NCBI RefSeq assembly: GCF_027922005.1
Contig: NZ_BSEV01000007.1
Span: 292,829-356,828 of the forward strand
Direction of reading: 5' to 3'
From: Streptosporangium carneum
Lineage (GTDB): Bacteria > Actinomycetota > Actinomycetes > Streptosporangiales > Streptosporangiaceae
DNA length: 64,000 nt
In this document: piece after piece, positions 15,986 through 24,978 of the stretch
Numbering within the stretch: position 1 is the first letter of the stretch
Layout of the letters: each line of letters opens with the position of its first letter
The notes under the pieces: model-generated
What the model was told of the DNA's origin: nothing
Seen by the model: only the letters and a program-made list of their open reading frames with translations
The model's database searches: none
Program-made: the position numbers and the translations under genes

Positions 15986-17864
15986 TCGCGGCCCGCGCGC
16001 GGGCGAGCCGTACCGCGGAGGACAGCGTGTCGATGTCGTAGGCGCCCTGGTGCCGTCGCCCGTTGAGGAAGAACGTCGGCGTGCCGGAGACGCCGCTCAG
16101 GTCGGCGGAGTCGACGTCCTCGGCGATCCTGGCCGCTCCCGCGCGCGCCCGCAGGTCGCGGCGGAACCGGTCGACGTCGAGCCCGAGCTCCTCCGCGTGG
16201 CGCACCAGGTCGGACGGCTTGAGGTCGTCCTGGCTCTCCAGCAGCCGGTCGTGCATCGACCAGAACGCGCCCTGCCCCGCCGCGGCCTCCGCCGCCTCGG
16301 CGGCCAGCTGCGCGCGCGGGTGGACGTCGTTGAGCGGCAGGTGCCGCCAGACGTAGCGGAGGTCGCCGAAGTCGGCCAGCAGGTCACGGACGACGGCTTC
16401 CGCCCTGCCGCAGTACGGGCACTCGAAGTCGCCGTACTCGACCATCGTCACCGGCGCCTCCCGCGGCCCTCGCACATGGTCGCGGCCAGGGTCGACCGGC
16501 ACGGCCAGGTCGACGACGGTCTCGGCCGTCCCCAGCAGCGCGCGGATCCGCAGGGGCTTCGGCAGGAACGCGGTGGCGCGGGAGAGCACCCAGGTCAGGG
16601 CCGAGGCGCAGACCGCCGCGCAGAGCACGCCGACCTTCGCCTCCTCCAGTTCCAGGCCGCGGAAGGCGATGGTCGCGACGAGCAGTGACACGGTGAAGCC
16701 GATGCCCGCGATCGCGCCGCCTCCCACGACGGCGGCCCACCCGACAGGGGGGCGCAGGCGTCCGCCGCTGAGCCGGGCGACGAGCCACGCGGCGCCCGCG
16801 ACGCCGACCGGTTTGCCGAGCACGTAGGCCAGCAGGACGCCGAGCGTGATCGGCGAGGCGAGGGCGCGGCCGAGGAGGTCCGCGTCGACCTTTATCCCGG
16901 CGTTGCAGAGCGCGAACAGCGGGACGATCACGTAGCTGGTCCACGGGTGGTACAGCCGCTGCAGCCGCTCGTTCGGCGAGATGGCCGACGCCAGGCCGAC
17001 GCGCACCGACCGTTCGAGCTCGGGCGTCGGCTGCTCGCGGAACAGCCGGAACAGGCCGCTCGCGCGTTCGAGGTCGGTGCGGGCCGCCGGATAGGCGTAG
17101 GTAAGCAGCCCCATCGCCAGTCCGACGACGAGCGGGTCGACGCCCGAGACGAAGAGCGCCACCCACGCCGCCGCGCCGAGCAGCACGTACACCAGCCCGT
17201 GGCGCACCCCGAGGGCGCGCACGACCAGGACGACGGCGAACGTCCCGAGCGCGGCCACGAGCGGGGGCAGCGTGATGTCGCCGCTGTAGACGGTCACGAT
17301 CACCACGAGCGCGACGATGTCGTCGACGACGGTGACGGTGAGCATGAAGACGCGCAGGCGGTCGGGGAAGCGCGCCCCGACGAGGGCGAGCATTCCGAGG
17401 GCGAACGCCGTGTCGGTCGACATCGCCGCGCCCCAGCCGTAGGCGGAGGGAAGACCGGCGTTCACGCCGAGGTAGACCACGACGGGGACGACCATGCCGC
17501 CGATCCCGACGAGCACCGGCAGGGCGGCCCTGCGCCGCTCGCGCAGGTCGCCCATGTCGAACTCGCGACGGGCCTCGAGCCCGACGACGAAGAAGTAGAA
17601 CGTCATCAGCCCGCTGTTGACCCAGCCGCGCAGGTCCTGCGACACGACCGCGTCCCCGACGCTGACCGCCAGCGGCGTCCGCCAGAGGCCCTCGTACGAC
17701 GACGGGGCGAGGTTCGCCCAGGCGAGCGCGGCGAGCGTCGCGGCCAGCAGGACCGCGGCGCTGCCGGTCTCGGTGCGCAGGAACTCGCGAAGCGGTGTCT
17801 GGAGATTACGCACCCAGGCTGTTCGTCCGGAAAAGGATGATCTGGGTTCTTGCGATCCCGTCAT
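15975..17864 (-). CDS. nhaA: NhaA Na+/H+ antiporter fused to a DsbA-like thioredoxin domain
   Basis: 629 aa. Residues 1-430 are NhaA with ~11-12 helices: SGLMTFYFFVVGLEARREF, MSTDTAFALGML and VVDDIVALVVI contain the paired aspartates used for ion transport. Residues 455-629 are a DsbA/DSBA-oxidoreductase-like domain with CPYC and the cis-proline SGTPTFFLNG. Such fusions occur in actinobacteria; the thioredoxin part should face the outside or membrane surface. ATG at 17864 is preferred over GTG at 17882 because GGGAAAG precedes it. Regulation not evident. Confidence 0.92.
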   Translation of the reverse strand: MTGSQEPRSSFSGRTAWVRNLQTPLREFLRTETGSAAVLLAATLAALAWANLAPSSYEGLWRTPLAVSVGDAVVSQDLRGWVNSGLMTFYFFVVGLEARREFDMGDLRERRRAALPVLVGIGGMVVPVVVYLGVNAGLPSAYGWGAAMSTDTAFALGMLALVGARFPDRLRVFMLTVTVVDDIVALVVIVTVYSGDITLPPLVAALGTFAVVLVVRALGVRHGLVYVLLGAAAWVALFVSGVDPLVVGLAMGLLTYAYPAARTDLERASGLFRLFREQPTPELERSVRVGLASAISPNERLQRLYHPWTSYVIVPLFALCNAGIKVDADLLGRALASPITLGVLLAYVLGKPVGVAGAAWLVARLSGGRLRPPVGWAAVVGGGAIAGIGFTVSLLVATIAFRGLELEEAKVGVLCAAVCASALTWVLSRATAFLPKPLRIRALLGTAETVVDLAVPVDPGRDHVRGPREAPVTMVEYGDFECPYCGRAEAVVRDLLADFGDLRYVWRHLPLNDVHPRAQLAAEAAEAAAGQGAFWSMHDRLLESQDDLKPSDLVRHAEELGLDVDRFRRDLRARAGAARIAEDVDSADLSGVSGTPTFFLNGRRHQGAYDIDTLSSAVRLARARAAIRS

Positions 17865-17987
17865 CCGGTAATTCTTTCCCACCCGAGAAGCGGGCCGGAG
17901 GGTGGCTTCCGTTCCCCCGTCCGGCCTTCGCGCACAGGGCGTCCGGCGCTCAGGCCGAGTCGCCGGGCGAGGCCTCCGTCCGGCCCC

Positions 17988-18704
17988 TCAGGCCAGGCAC
18001 CGCAGGGCGGCCCTGACCCTGCGGTCCATCGGGTAGTCGTCGGGGAGCCTGCCGACGGTCGCCTCGACGAACACCGGGACGGGCAGCTGCTCGCTCGTGT
18101 CGTTCACGTGCACCCAGATCCGCTCCGCGGTCGGCTCGACCTGGGCGTGCGACCCCTGCTCGCCGAGCACGAACGTCGCGACCCTGGCCCGCCACCAGGC
18201 CCGTTCCCCTTCCTCCTGCTCGGACACGGGCGCCCCGACGTCGTCGGCGTGGGTGGCGTACTCGGAGTCGTAGTGGAAGGTCTGCAGCCCGACCGGGTAC
18301 GGCCCCGCCAGGGTCTGCAGCCCCGCGTCGCGGCCGAGCGCCCGCATGCGCCTGCGCGTCTCGCCGTTCGCCTCCCGCCACTCCTCGAGCACCCGCTCGA
18401 CGGGCAGGTCTCTGCGGCGGCGCACGCACCAGTCGTTGAAGGCGTTGAAACCGCCCTCGACGCCCTCGCGCTTGAGCGTCGCGGAGAACCCGTCGAGGTC
18501 GTCGTCGAGGCAGGCGTGGTTGTACAGCTCCTCCCCCGCCAGGTGTCCCAGGACGTCCCTGACGGACCAGCCCGCCGCCCGGGAGGGGCGGTTCCAGCCC
18601 TCCTCGTCGAGCTGGGAGAAGTAGCGGTCCAGACGGTCCGCCTCGGCGTCGAAGATGTCGAAAGGGTCGAGATCCGCCAGGGGATCCTTCGATGATGAGC
18701 TCAT
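17988..18704 (-). CDS. maleylpyruvate isomerase-like, mycothiol-dependent DinB-fold protein
   Basis: 238 aa. The N-terminal half (RLDRYFSQLDEEGWNRPSR, GWSVRDVLGHLAGEE, with His at the metal site) is the DinB-like fold of TIGR03083/maleylpyruvate-isomerase proteins. A C-terminal half with VATFVLGEQGSHAQVEPT is the SCP2-like/MDMPI domain. Members use mycothiol or bind metal; few have known substrates. The gene sits alone between the antiporter and a TetR gene, both on the same strand. Confidence 0.82.
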   Translation of the reverse strand: MSSSSKDPLADLDPFDIFDAEADRLDRYFSQLDEEGWNRPSRAAGWSVRDVLGHLAGEELYNHACLDDDLDGFSATLKREGVEGGFNAFNDWCVRRRRDLPVERVLEEWREANGETRRRMRALGRDAGLQTLAGPYPVGLQTFHYDSEYATHADDVGAPVSEQEEGERAWWRARVATFVLGEQGSHAQVEPTAERIWVHVNDTSEQLPVPVFVEATVGRLPDDYPMDRRVRAALRCLA

Positions 18705-18761
18705 GTCATGAGCGGTACCCCGCGGACATCGTGCGCAACAGCGGACGGAACGCCGGAGGGG

Positions 18762-19451
18762 TCAGCGAGGCGAGGTGAGATATGCCAGGCAGGCCCTGGA
18801 CACCTCGCCCCTCAGCTGCTCGACCGACTTCGGCAGCCCCTCCCCGCCGCCCAGGCCCTGAGCGGTGAGGAAACTGCCGAGGGACATGTGGAACACCGTC
18901 AGCAGGGCCGCCTCGGGATCCTCGTGACGAATCTCGTCCCTGTTGCGGAACACGGCCTCCCTGAACGAGACGAAGAGCCGCTCACGCGCGCGGAGCTTGC
19001 GCGCCCTGACGTGCTCGTCGTCCGTCGAGTGCCCGGCGAGGGGGTGCACGGCCTGGCGGGCGACGTCCTCGGACAGGCAGGTGACGAACGCGCGCACCAC
19101 GTCCGCCAGGGTCATGCCGGGATCGCGCAGCCGCTCGGCCAGCTCCTCCTCCAGATGGGTGAGGACGAGGTCCCCGACGGCCCGCATCAACCCCTGCTTG
19201 CCGTCGAAACGGCCGTAGATCCCGCCGATGGAGATCCCGGAGGCCTCGGAGACGGCCGCCATGGTGAACCCGTCCGCCCCGTCACGTGCCAGCACCGCTC
19301 TGGCGGCCTCGAGGATCTGCAGGGCGGAGCGACGGCTGCGGCGCTGCTGGGGCTGCTCGAGAAGGCCCTCGTGCAGGCCGGGCAGCCAGGAGCCTCCCGC
19401 GTGCCCCTCGTGGCCGTCGCCCTCTCGGACGGTCGCCGAGCCTCCCGACAT
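18762..19451 (-). CDS. TetR-family transcriptional regulator
   Basis: 229 aa. HTH in residues 42-88 (ILEAARAVLARDGADGFTMAAVSEASGISIGG-IYGRF pattern). The ligand domain is unremarkable, ending CLAYLTSPR. The first 38 residues are a Gly/Gln-rich extension, so an internal start is possible. Lies 46 bp downstream of the FMN reductase gene on the same strand and may be cotranscribed with it. Confidence 0.88.
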   Translation of the reverse strand: MSGGSATVREGDGHEGHAGGSWLPGLHEGLLEQPQQRRSRRSALQILEAARAVLARDGADGFTMAAVSEASGISIGGIYGRFDGKQGLMRAVGDLVLTHLEEELAERLRDPGMTLADVVRAFVTCLSEDVARQAVHPLAGHSTDDEHVRARKLRARERLFVSFREAVFRNRDEIRHEDPEAALLTVFHMSLGSFLTAQGLGGGEGLPKSVEQLRGEVSRACLAYLTSPR

Positions 19452-19497
19452 GCCGATCCCCTTCGCCCCCGCGAAACGCGAGGGTCGTCGTCAACCC

Positions 19498-20115
19498 TCA
19501 GAACATCCTCAACACGGTATCAGTATCCGAAGCCGCGTTCTGATGTGCGCCGCGCACCCCGGCGGGCCTGGGAACTCCTCCCTGACCGCAGACCTCGAGC
19601 CCGACCGTCCGCAGCTGGGCCGTCACGCGGGCGTCCGCGCCGCCGGGGCCGAGGCGGGACTCCGCCGAGTTGATCGCGGCCCCGAGAGGGGTCGGCCAGC
19701 CGCGCAACGCGTGCACGATGGTCCGCAGGGCCTGCAGCGTCGTGACGGCCGCCTGCCAGCCGTACGCCGTGGTGACGCATCCGACCGCCCTGCCCGTCAG
19801 GTAGGGGCGCACGTCGTCCCTGAGCTCCTCGGCGTAGTCGAGGGCGTTCTTCACCAGTCCGGAGACCGACCCGTGATAGCCGGGAGAGGAGACGATCACC
19901 CCGTCGGCCGCGCGCAACGCCTCGACGAGACGCCGCCCTGAGACCCTCGCGGGCCGCTCCGGGTCGTACATGGGCAGCCGGGCGAGATAGTCCGCGCCGA
20001 ACAGCTCCGTACGGGCGCCGGCCGCTTCGGCGGCGTCGAGGGCGATGCGGAGGGCGGTCTCGCTGGAGGAGGAGGCGCGGAGGGTGCCCCCGAGCCCGAC
20101 GACAAAGGGCTGCAT
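19498..20115 (-). CDS. NAD(P)H-dependent FMN reductase (SsuE/MsuE type)
   Basis: 205 aa from ATG at 20115. VVGLGGTLRASSSSETAL is the flavodoxin-fold phosphate loop (GGxxRxxS type) and SSPGYHGSVSGLVKNALDY is the second FMN-binding motif; both are characteristic of SsuE/MsuE/ArsH-type reductases. It would supply FMNH2 to a monooxygenase. A suitable partner is divergent at 20503. A TTG at 20262 with its own GGAGG would add 49 residues in frame; ATG at 20115 behind GAGGAG is more typical but the extension is not excluded. Confidence 0.84.
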   Translation of the reverse strand: MQPFVVGLGGTLRASSSSETALRIALDAAEAAGARTELFGADYLARLPMYDPERPARVSGRRLVEALRAADGVIVSSPGYHGSVSGLVKNALDYAEELRDDVRPYLTGRAVGCVTTAYGWQAAVTTLQALRTIVHALRGWPTPLGAAINSAESRLGPGGADARVTAQLRTVGLEVCGQGGVPRPAGVRGAHQNAASDTDTVLRMF

Positions 20116-20502
20116 CTTCACTGTCTCCTCGCTCAGGAGGGATTTCGGCCGGTCGTACGGGGCAGGGGTGGACTTGGCCGGTCCGCGGGCGTCGAGGCGC
20201 CCTTCAGTCAATTCGAATCCATATTCTTCTTCGAGTATCCGGCGCTCCTCCGCCGCCGTCAAGGCCGCCTCCAGTGATCACCAAGCCTTGACTTCGAATC
20301 CGAATACGGATTTTACTTGTGTCGGCGCGCGAGGGACGACTCCTCCTTGCCAGGCCCCGGCGGGACGACCGGCTCCACCCCGACGAGAGAGGCCGGACGG
20401 GCGGCGCGGCCCCGTGCGCGACGTCCCGGCCCCGCGGCGAAGCGGGCCGGAGACCCGGACCCGAATGCTCGGTGGCGGTTCCACCGCAGGACAGGAGAGG
20501 TC
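20116..20502. promoter_or_regulatory. divergent control region of the flavin reductase and monooxygenase genes
   Basis: 387 bp. The 20210-20320 part is A/T-rich compared with its surroundings. It contains two TTCGAATCC direct repeats (20212-20220 and 20293-20301) and an inverted repeat AATCCG-AATA-CGGATT (20297-20312) overlapping the second. These could bind one regulator serving both directions. Nearer the monooxygenase (20340-20480) the sequence is GC-rich with nothing recognised except AGGAGAGG before the ATG. Confidence 0.5.
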
Positions 20503-21732
20503 ATGAGTGTTCAGGAACACGGGACACCCCCGGGCGACCACGGGGCGGCGGGAGACGAGACCGGACGACGCCTCGAGGATCTCGCCCGCAGGGCGGCGGC
20601 CCTGCGCAGGGAACTGCCCGCAGGCGCCGTGGAGAGCGACGCGGAGAACACCGACACGGCCTTCGGGATGCGGCGGCTGTGGGAGGAGGGCCTGTTCGCC
20701 TTCTGCCTCCCCCGGAGGTTCGGCGGAGTGAACGACGCCAGGCCGGAGCTGCACACCGAGGCCTTCGTCAAGATCATCCTCGACATCATGGCCGGCGACT
20801 CCTCGACCGGGATGAACTTCGTGGTCCAGGCGCTCTCGACGATGGAGGTCTTCAAGGAGGGCAACACCCTGCCCGAGACCACGAAGCGGGAACTCGCCCG
20901 CCTGATCCTCGACGAGGGCGTCAGGCTCTGCGCCTCGAACTCGGAGGCGGGGGCGCCGGGCCCCGTGACGGCCAGGCGCGTCGAAGGGGGCATCGTCGTC
21001 AACGGCACGAAGGCGTTCAACACCAACAGCGGCGGGGGCGGCTGGGCCAACGTCGGTCTCGCGCTGGAGGGGAGGAAGGGCCGCTACCACGCGCTCCTCC
21101 CCCTCGACCAGGCAGGCGTGACCATGAAGCACGACTGGGACGTCATGGGCCAGCGGGGCACCCACAGCCAGACCATCGTCTACGACGAGGTGTTCGTCCC
21201 GGACGGCTACCACTTCACCGGGAACGGGATTCCCCCGCTCTACCTGTCCTACGTGTTCCTCATGCACGCGACGATCATGCTCGGCCCCGGTCTCGGCGCG
21301 TTCGACGCCGCCCTGGACTACGTGAGGAAGATGGACCGGCCGAGCTTTCCCGAGTTCGAGAGCGCGACGGAGGACGTCCTGGTGCGCCGCCGCGTGGGCC
21401 GCTGCGCGGTCGACCTGGAGGCGGCGCGCGCCTTCCTCCTGCAGAGCGCCCGCAAGATCGAGCGGTGCGGTCCCGAGGGGGACACCACGGAGCTGTTCGT
21501 CGAGTCGTTCGCCGTCAAGGCGGCCTGCATCCGGGCGGCGCTGACCGTCACCCAGGAGATCTTCGACCTCACGGGAGCGCGCAGCACCGCCAACAGCTAC
21601 AGGTTCGACCGCTTCTGGCGCAACGCCCGCACGTTCGCCACCCACGACCCGACGGACGCCAAGGAGGTCTGGATCGGCGACTGGCACCTCAGCGGCAAGG
21701 AGCCGCCGATGGCGGCGATGCTCCGCGTCTGA
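20503..21732 (+). CDS. acyl-CoA-dehydrogenase-fold flavin monooxygenase (DszC/SfnC-like)
   Basis: 409 aa. Has the acyl-CoA dehydrogenase three-part layout: helical N-terminus, beta domain (CASNSEAGAPGPVTARRVEGG, TKAFNTNSGG) and helical C-terminus (RSTANSYRFDRFWRNARTFATHDP). The RDAR/RTFATHDP type C-terminus and absence of the catalytic Glu context favour the FMNH2-dependent monooxygenase branch (DszC, SfnC) over true dehydrogenases. The divergent FMN reductase supports that. Likely substrate is an organosulfur or similar small molecule, an inference. ATG follows AGGAGAGG. Confidence 0.78.
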   Translation: MSVQEHGTPPGDHGAAGDETGRRLEDLARRAAALRRELPAGAVESDAENTDTAFGMRRLWEEGLFAFCLPRRFGGVNDARPELHTEAFVKIILDIMAGDSSTGMNFVVQALSTMEVFKEGNTLPETTKRELARLILDEGVRLCASNSEAGAPGPVTARRVEGGIVVNGTKAFNTNSGGGGWANVGLALEGRKGRYHALLPLDQAGVTMKHDWDVMGQRGTHSQTIVYDEVFVPDGYHFTGNGIPPLYLSYVFLMHATIMLGPGLGAFDAALDYVRKMDRPSFPEFESATEDVLVRRRVGRCAVDLEAARAFLLQSARKIERCGPEGDTTELFVESFAVKAACIRAALTVTQEIFDLTGARSTANSYRFDRFWRNARTFATHDPTDAKEVWIGDWHLSGKEPPMAAMLRV

Positions 21733-21772
21733 GACGCCTCCTTCGAGACGCCTCCTTCGAGACGTCTCCTCC
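21731..21772 (+). repeat. three tandem 14-bp repeats after the monooxygenase
   Basis: GAGACGCCTCCTTC occurs at 21731-21744 and 21745-21758 and in a two-base variant at 21759-21772. The array starts inside the monooxygenase stop codon. No hairpin of terminator quality; possibly slippage-derived. Confidence 0.8.
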
Positions 21773-21821
21773 GGGGCGGCGGCGCGCGGTTGGCGTCCCA
21801 AGAGACAGTGCTGTGAAATAT

Positions 21822-21838
21822 GTTTGGCTGGAGCGAAC
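21822..21838. promoter_or_regulatory. candidate operator upstream of the XRE-cupin regulator
   Basis: GTTTG-N7-CGAAC lies ~35 bp before the GTG start of the XRE gene in a short A/T-rich patch. It resembles, with a longer spacer, the GTTTG-N4-(C)AAAC/CGAAC sites at 61808, 63784 and 63853. Probably an autoregulatory or promoter-overlapping site; speculative. Confidence 0.35.
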
Positions 21839-21872
21839 AAAACGGCGCCGCGCTCGACGGAGGAGGATCACG

Positions 21873-22490
21873 GTGGGCACATCGGAGCAGCAGGGCGCCG
21901 CGGGACCCGACCTCCACGACGGCGTCGGCGCCCGCATGCGGCGCTTCCGCAAGGAACGCGGCCTGACCCTGCGCGGCCTGGCCACCGCCTCCGGACTGTC
22001 GATCGGGTTCCTGTCCCAGGTCGAGCGGGGCATCTCCGCCATCGGCCTGACCGCGCTGAACGGCGTGGCGACGGCCCTCGACCGGAGCGTCGCCGACTTC
22101 TTCAACGAGGAGCCGCAGGAGGAGCGGCGGGCCACGGTCCCCCCGCTGCCGACCCACTTCACCCTCACCCGCTCGGCGACCGCGGCCACCGAGTACATCT
22201 CGGGCCAGCAGACCTATCGCATGCTCTCCGCGCGCGGCCAGAACCTCGTCCTCGAACCGCTCCTGGTGCACATCGCCCCGGGAGGCAGGCGCGAGGACGC
22301 CTACGGCCACGCGGGCGAGGAGTTCGCCTTCGTGCTGGAGGGCGAGCTGCTCTACGAGGTCGACGGCGTCGAACACCGCCTGCGCCCGGGCGACAGCGTG
22401 CACCTGCGCTCGACCGTCCCGCACAGCATGTACAACGACACCGACCGGGTCACCACGGTCGTGTCGGTGGTGACCCCTCGCCTGTTCTGA
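21873..22490 (+). CDS. XRE-family regulator with C-terminal cupin domain
   Basis: 205 aa. An N-terminal XRE helix-turn-helix (RMRRFRKERGLTLRGLATASG, then GFLSQVERGISAIGL) is joined to a cupin (VHIAPGGRREDAYGHAGEEFAFVLEGEL and HLRSTVPHSMYN). This is the PuuR/YdcN/SutR class, which often controls amine, amino-acid or sulfur use. GTG at 21873 has GGAGGAGGA upstream. It converges on kmo and lies 140 bp after the monooxygenase; it may control either neighbour or the amine genes at 56-64 kb. The match of its upstream site to those is weak. Confidence 0.9.
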   Translation: MGTSEQQGAAGPDLHDGVGARMRRFRKERGLTLRGLATASGLSIGFLSQVERGISAIGLTALNGVATALDRSVADFFNEEPQEERRATVPPLPTHFTLTRSATAATEYISGQQTYRMLSARGQNLVLEPLLVHIAPGGRREDAYGHAGEEFAFVLEGELLYEVDGVEHRLRPGDSVHLRSTVPHSMYNDTDRVTTVVSVVTPRLF

Positions 22491-22535
22491 TCCTCGGCCT
22501 GTTCCGACCTCCCGCCGGGCGCGCGCCGTCCTCGC

Positions 22536-23870
22536 TCAGCGTCGCCGCGCCAGCCTCGCCGTCACCGCGACGGCGGCCGCCAGCGCGCCCAGCGCGCCCG
22601 CGGCGACCGCCACGTTCTGGCGGGTGATCCGCCGCTGCACCTCGGCGTACGGCATGGTGCTGAAGGAGACCAGCTCGTAGCGGGACACGTAACGGCCGGG
22701 CAGCAGCCGCTCCAGGCCGTGCTCAAGGCGTTTGCGCAGCAGGAACGACCGGGAGGCCACCTTGTCCCGCATCTCGACGAAGTTGGTCAGCGCCAGCTCG
22801 GCGATGGTGTCGGCGTGCTCCTTGCGGCGGGAGCCGTACCTGGCGAGCGCCTCGGGGAAGTCGTCGCCGGTCTCCTCGAGGCAGCGGTCGAGCTCGACGC
22901 AGTCCTCGAAGCCGCAGTTGGCGCCCTGGCCGTAGAAGGGGACAATGGCGTGGGCCGCGTCGCCGAGCAGGCCGACGACCGCGCGGGCCCCGCGCACCTG
23001 CCAGGGGTCGGTCCGCATCGTGACCAGGTGGCCGATCGGGTTGTGGGCGTAGTCGTCGGCCAGGTCGGGCATGAGCGCGTGGGCGTCGGCGTAGTTGGCG
23101 GCGAAGAACTCCTCGAACCGCTCGACGGTGTCCAGGGCCTCGAAGCTGCCCGGTCCCGACTTCGGCCAGAACAGCGTGCAGGTGAAGGACCTGTCCGGGT
23201 TCGGCAGGGCGATCATCATGGCCTGGCCGCGCGGCCAGATGTGCAGGGCGCCCGGGTCGAGGGCGTACTCGCCGTCGCGCGCCGGGATGGTGAGTTCCTT
23301 GTAGCCGTAGTCGAGGTACTCCTGGCTGAAGCCGAACCCGGGCAGGAACTGGAGCCTGCCGCGGACCGCGCTGTAGGCCCCGTCGGCGGCGAGCACGACC
23401 GGGGCGGAGGCGGTCGCGGGCCCGTCGGGGGTCTCGAAGTCCATCCGTCCCGAGTCGACGTCGAGTCCGGTGAGGCGGTGCTCGAAGCAGGCCCGCACGC
23501 CGGGCATCGCCAGAGCCGCGTCGAGGAGGGTGCGGTTCAGGTCGGAACGGCTGATGGAGTTGATCGACCGCAACCCGTCCGCGCTGTAGTGCTGGAAGCT
23601 CAGCGTGCCGTCGGGAGCGTGCATCATCCGGCCCGGCATCGGCAGCGCGGCCTTCATGACGACCTCGTCCAGGCCCACCCTGCGCAACGCGTCGATCCCG
23701 CGCTCCGAGATCGCCAGGTTGATCGACCGCCCCCGCTCGGGGGCGGCCTCTCGCGGATCGGGCCTGCGTTCGTACAGGGTGACCTCGTATCCACGGCGGG
23801 CCAGGTAACAGGCCGTCAGGCAGCCGACCAGACCGGCGCCGACCACTGCGACCTCGTGACGGGATCTCAT
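22536..23870 (-). CDS. kmo: kynurenine 3-monooxygenase with C-terminal membrane segment
   Basis: 444 aa. GAGLVG (FAD Rossmann), a GRSINLAISERG motif, GDAAHAIVPFYGQGANCGFED and the RYVSRYELVSFSTMPYAEV substrate-contact region are those of KMO, which makes 3-hydroxykynurenine from kynurenine using NADPH. The last ~25 residues are a hydrophobic segment (AVAAGALGALAAAVAV) closed by Ala-Arg-Arg-Arg, like a membrane anchor. ATG at 23870. Located 72 bp after the tryptophan dioxygenase gene, same strand; kynureninase and formamidase are not nearby. Confidence 0.93.
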   Translation of the reverse strand: MRSRHEVAVVGAGLVGCLTACYLARRGYEVTLYERRPDPREAAPERGRSINLAISERGIDALRRVGLDEVVMKAALPMPGRMMHAPDGTLSFQHYSADGLRSINSISRSDLNRTLLDAALAMPGVRACFEHRLTGLDVDSGRMDFETPDGPATASAPVVLAADGAYSAVRGRLQFLPGFGFSQEYLDYGYKELTIPARDGEYALDPGALHIWPRGQAMMIALPNPDRSFTCTLFWPKSGPGSFEALDTVERFEEFFAANYADAHALMPDLADDYAHNPIGHLVTMRTDPWQVRGARAVVGLLGDAAHAIVPFYGQGANCGFEDCVELDRCLEETGDDFPEALARYGSRRKEHADTIAELALTNFVEMRDKVASRSFLLRKRLEHGLERLLPGRYVSRYELVSFSTMPYAEVQRRITRQNVAVAAGALGALAAAVAVTARLARRR

Positions 23871-23942
23871 GAATGGCTCATCTCCCCGGCGAGGACGGCA
23901 GCCGCTCGCCGGCAGTCGAAGAAGGTGTCGAGGACAAGGTCG

Positions 23943-24833
23943 TCACATCGCCGTCCTGGCCGACCACAGCTCGGGGAAGACCTCACGGCGCAGGCTGCGT
24001 TCGAGCCAGCTGAGGCCGCTGGAGCCGCCAGAACCCGGCTTGGCCCCCATGGACCTGCGCACCGCCATGAGGTGCCGGTAACGCCAGTCGGAGAACCGCT
24101 CCGACAGGTCGGTGAGGGCCTCACCGAGGGTCCACAGCTCGTCACCGGACCCCTGCTCTGCGTATACCCTGACCCAGGCCGCCTCGACCAGCGGGCTGGA
24201 GACGTACTCGGCGGAGTGGTCCCCCCTGCCGGGGATCTCGAAGCCCCTCCTGGCCAGCAGGGACAGCACGCTGTCGTACAGGCTCGGCCTGCCGAGCGCG
24301 TCGAGGAGCCCCTGGTAGACCTTCGGGTCCCGCCGGTGCGGGCGGGTCAGCGACTCAGACTTGTTGCCCAGCAGGAACTCCAGGTGCCGGTACATCGCCG
24401 ACTGGAACCCCGAGGCCTCGCCCAGCTCGTCACGGAAGGAGTTGAACTGGGCCGGGGTCATCCAGCCGAGCGCCGCCCAGGCCGCGTTCAGCGCCTCGAA
24501 GTGGCGCACGCTCCTGCTGATCGCCGTGGTCGCCCCGGTCACCTCGTCCTCGTCCAGCAGCCGCTGGGCGAGCGTCCACTCCGCGCGGAGCAGCCCGAAG
24601 TACAGCTCCATGACCTGGGTGGTCACCAGGAAGGCCAGTTCCTCGGGCGCGTCGGTGATCGGCCTCTGGAGGTCGTGCAGGACCGCGGTGCCGACGTAGT
24701 CGTCATAGGGGGTCCCGGTCTCGAACTCCAGGGTCGGCAGGCCGTGGTTGGCGGCCGCGCGGTCCGCGCGCTCCATCCCGCCGATCGCCCTGACCTTCCT
24801 GGCCACCGGGCCTCTCATGCGCCTTGTCGTCAT
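23943..24833 (-). CDS. tryptophan 2,3-dioxygenase
   Basis: 296 aa. LVTTQVMELYFGLLRAEW, FRDELGEASGFQSAMYR (FSSF/R-type substrate pocket), DWRYRHLMAV (haem-ligand histidine region) and GSGGSSG mark a haem tryptophan 2,3-dioxygenase, making N-formylkynurenine. ATG at 24833 is selected for GAAGGAG 6 bp upstream; an in-frame ATG at 24863 is less well placed. With kmo it gives the first and third steps of the kynurenine route. Monofunctional and intact. Confidence 0.93.
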   Translation of the reverse strand: MTTRRMRGPVARKVRAIGGMERADRAAANHGLPTLEFETGTPYDDYVGTAVLHDLQRPITDAPEELAFLVTTQVMELYFGLLRAEWTLAQRLLDEDEVTGATTAISRSVRHFEALNAAWAALGWMTPAQFNSFRDELGEASGFQSAMYRHLEFLLGNKSESLTRPHRRDPKVYQGLLDALGRPSLYDSVLSLLARRGFEIPGRGDHSAEYVSSPLVEAAWVRVYAEQGSGDELWTLGEALTDLSERFSDWRYRHLMAVRRSMGAKPGSGGSSGLSWLERSLRREVFPELWSARTAM

Positions 24834-24978
24834 GTCGTCTCCTTCGTTCGGTTCCATGTTCACGCCTATGGAACTTTTCTGAAATCAGGAGTACGAGGCG
24901 ATTCAGGCTCTTCGCCTTTGGTGCGGAAGGTTCTTGGCGGATCAGGCTTTGAGGTGACAGAGCGTCACCTCGCCCTGC

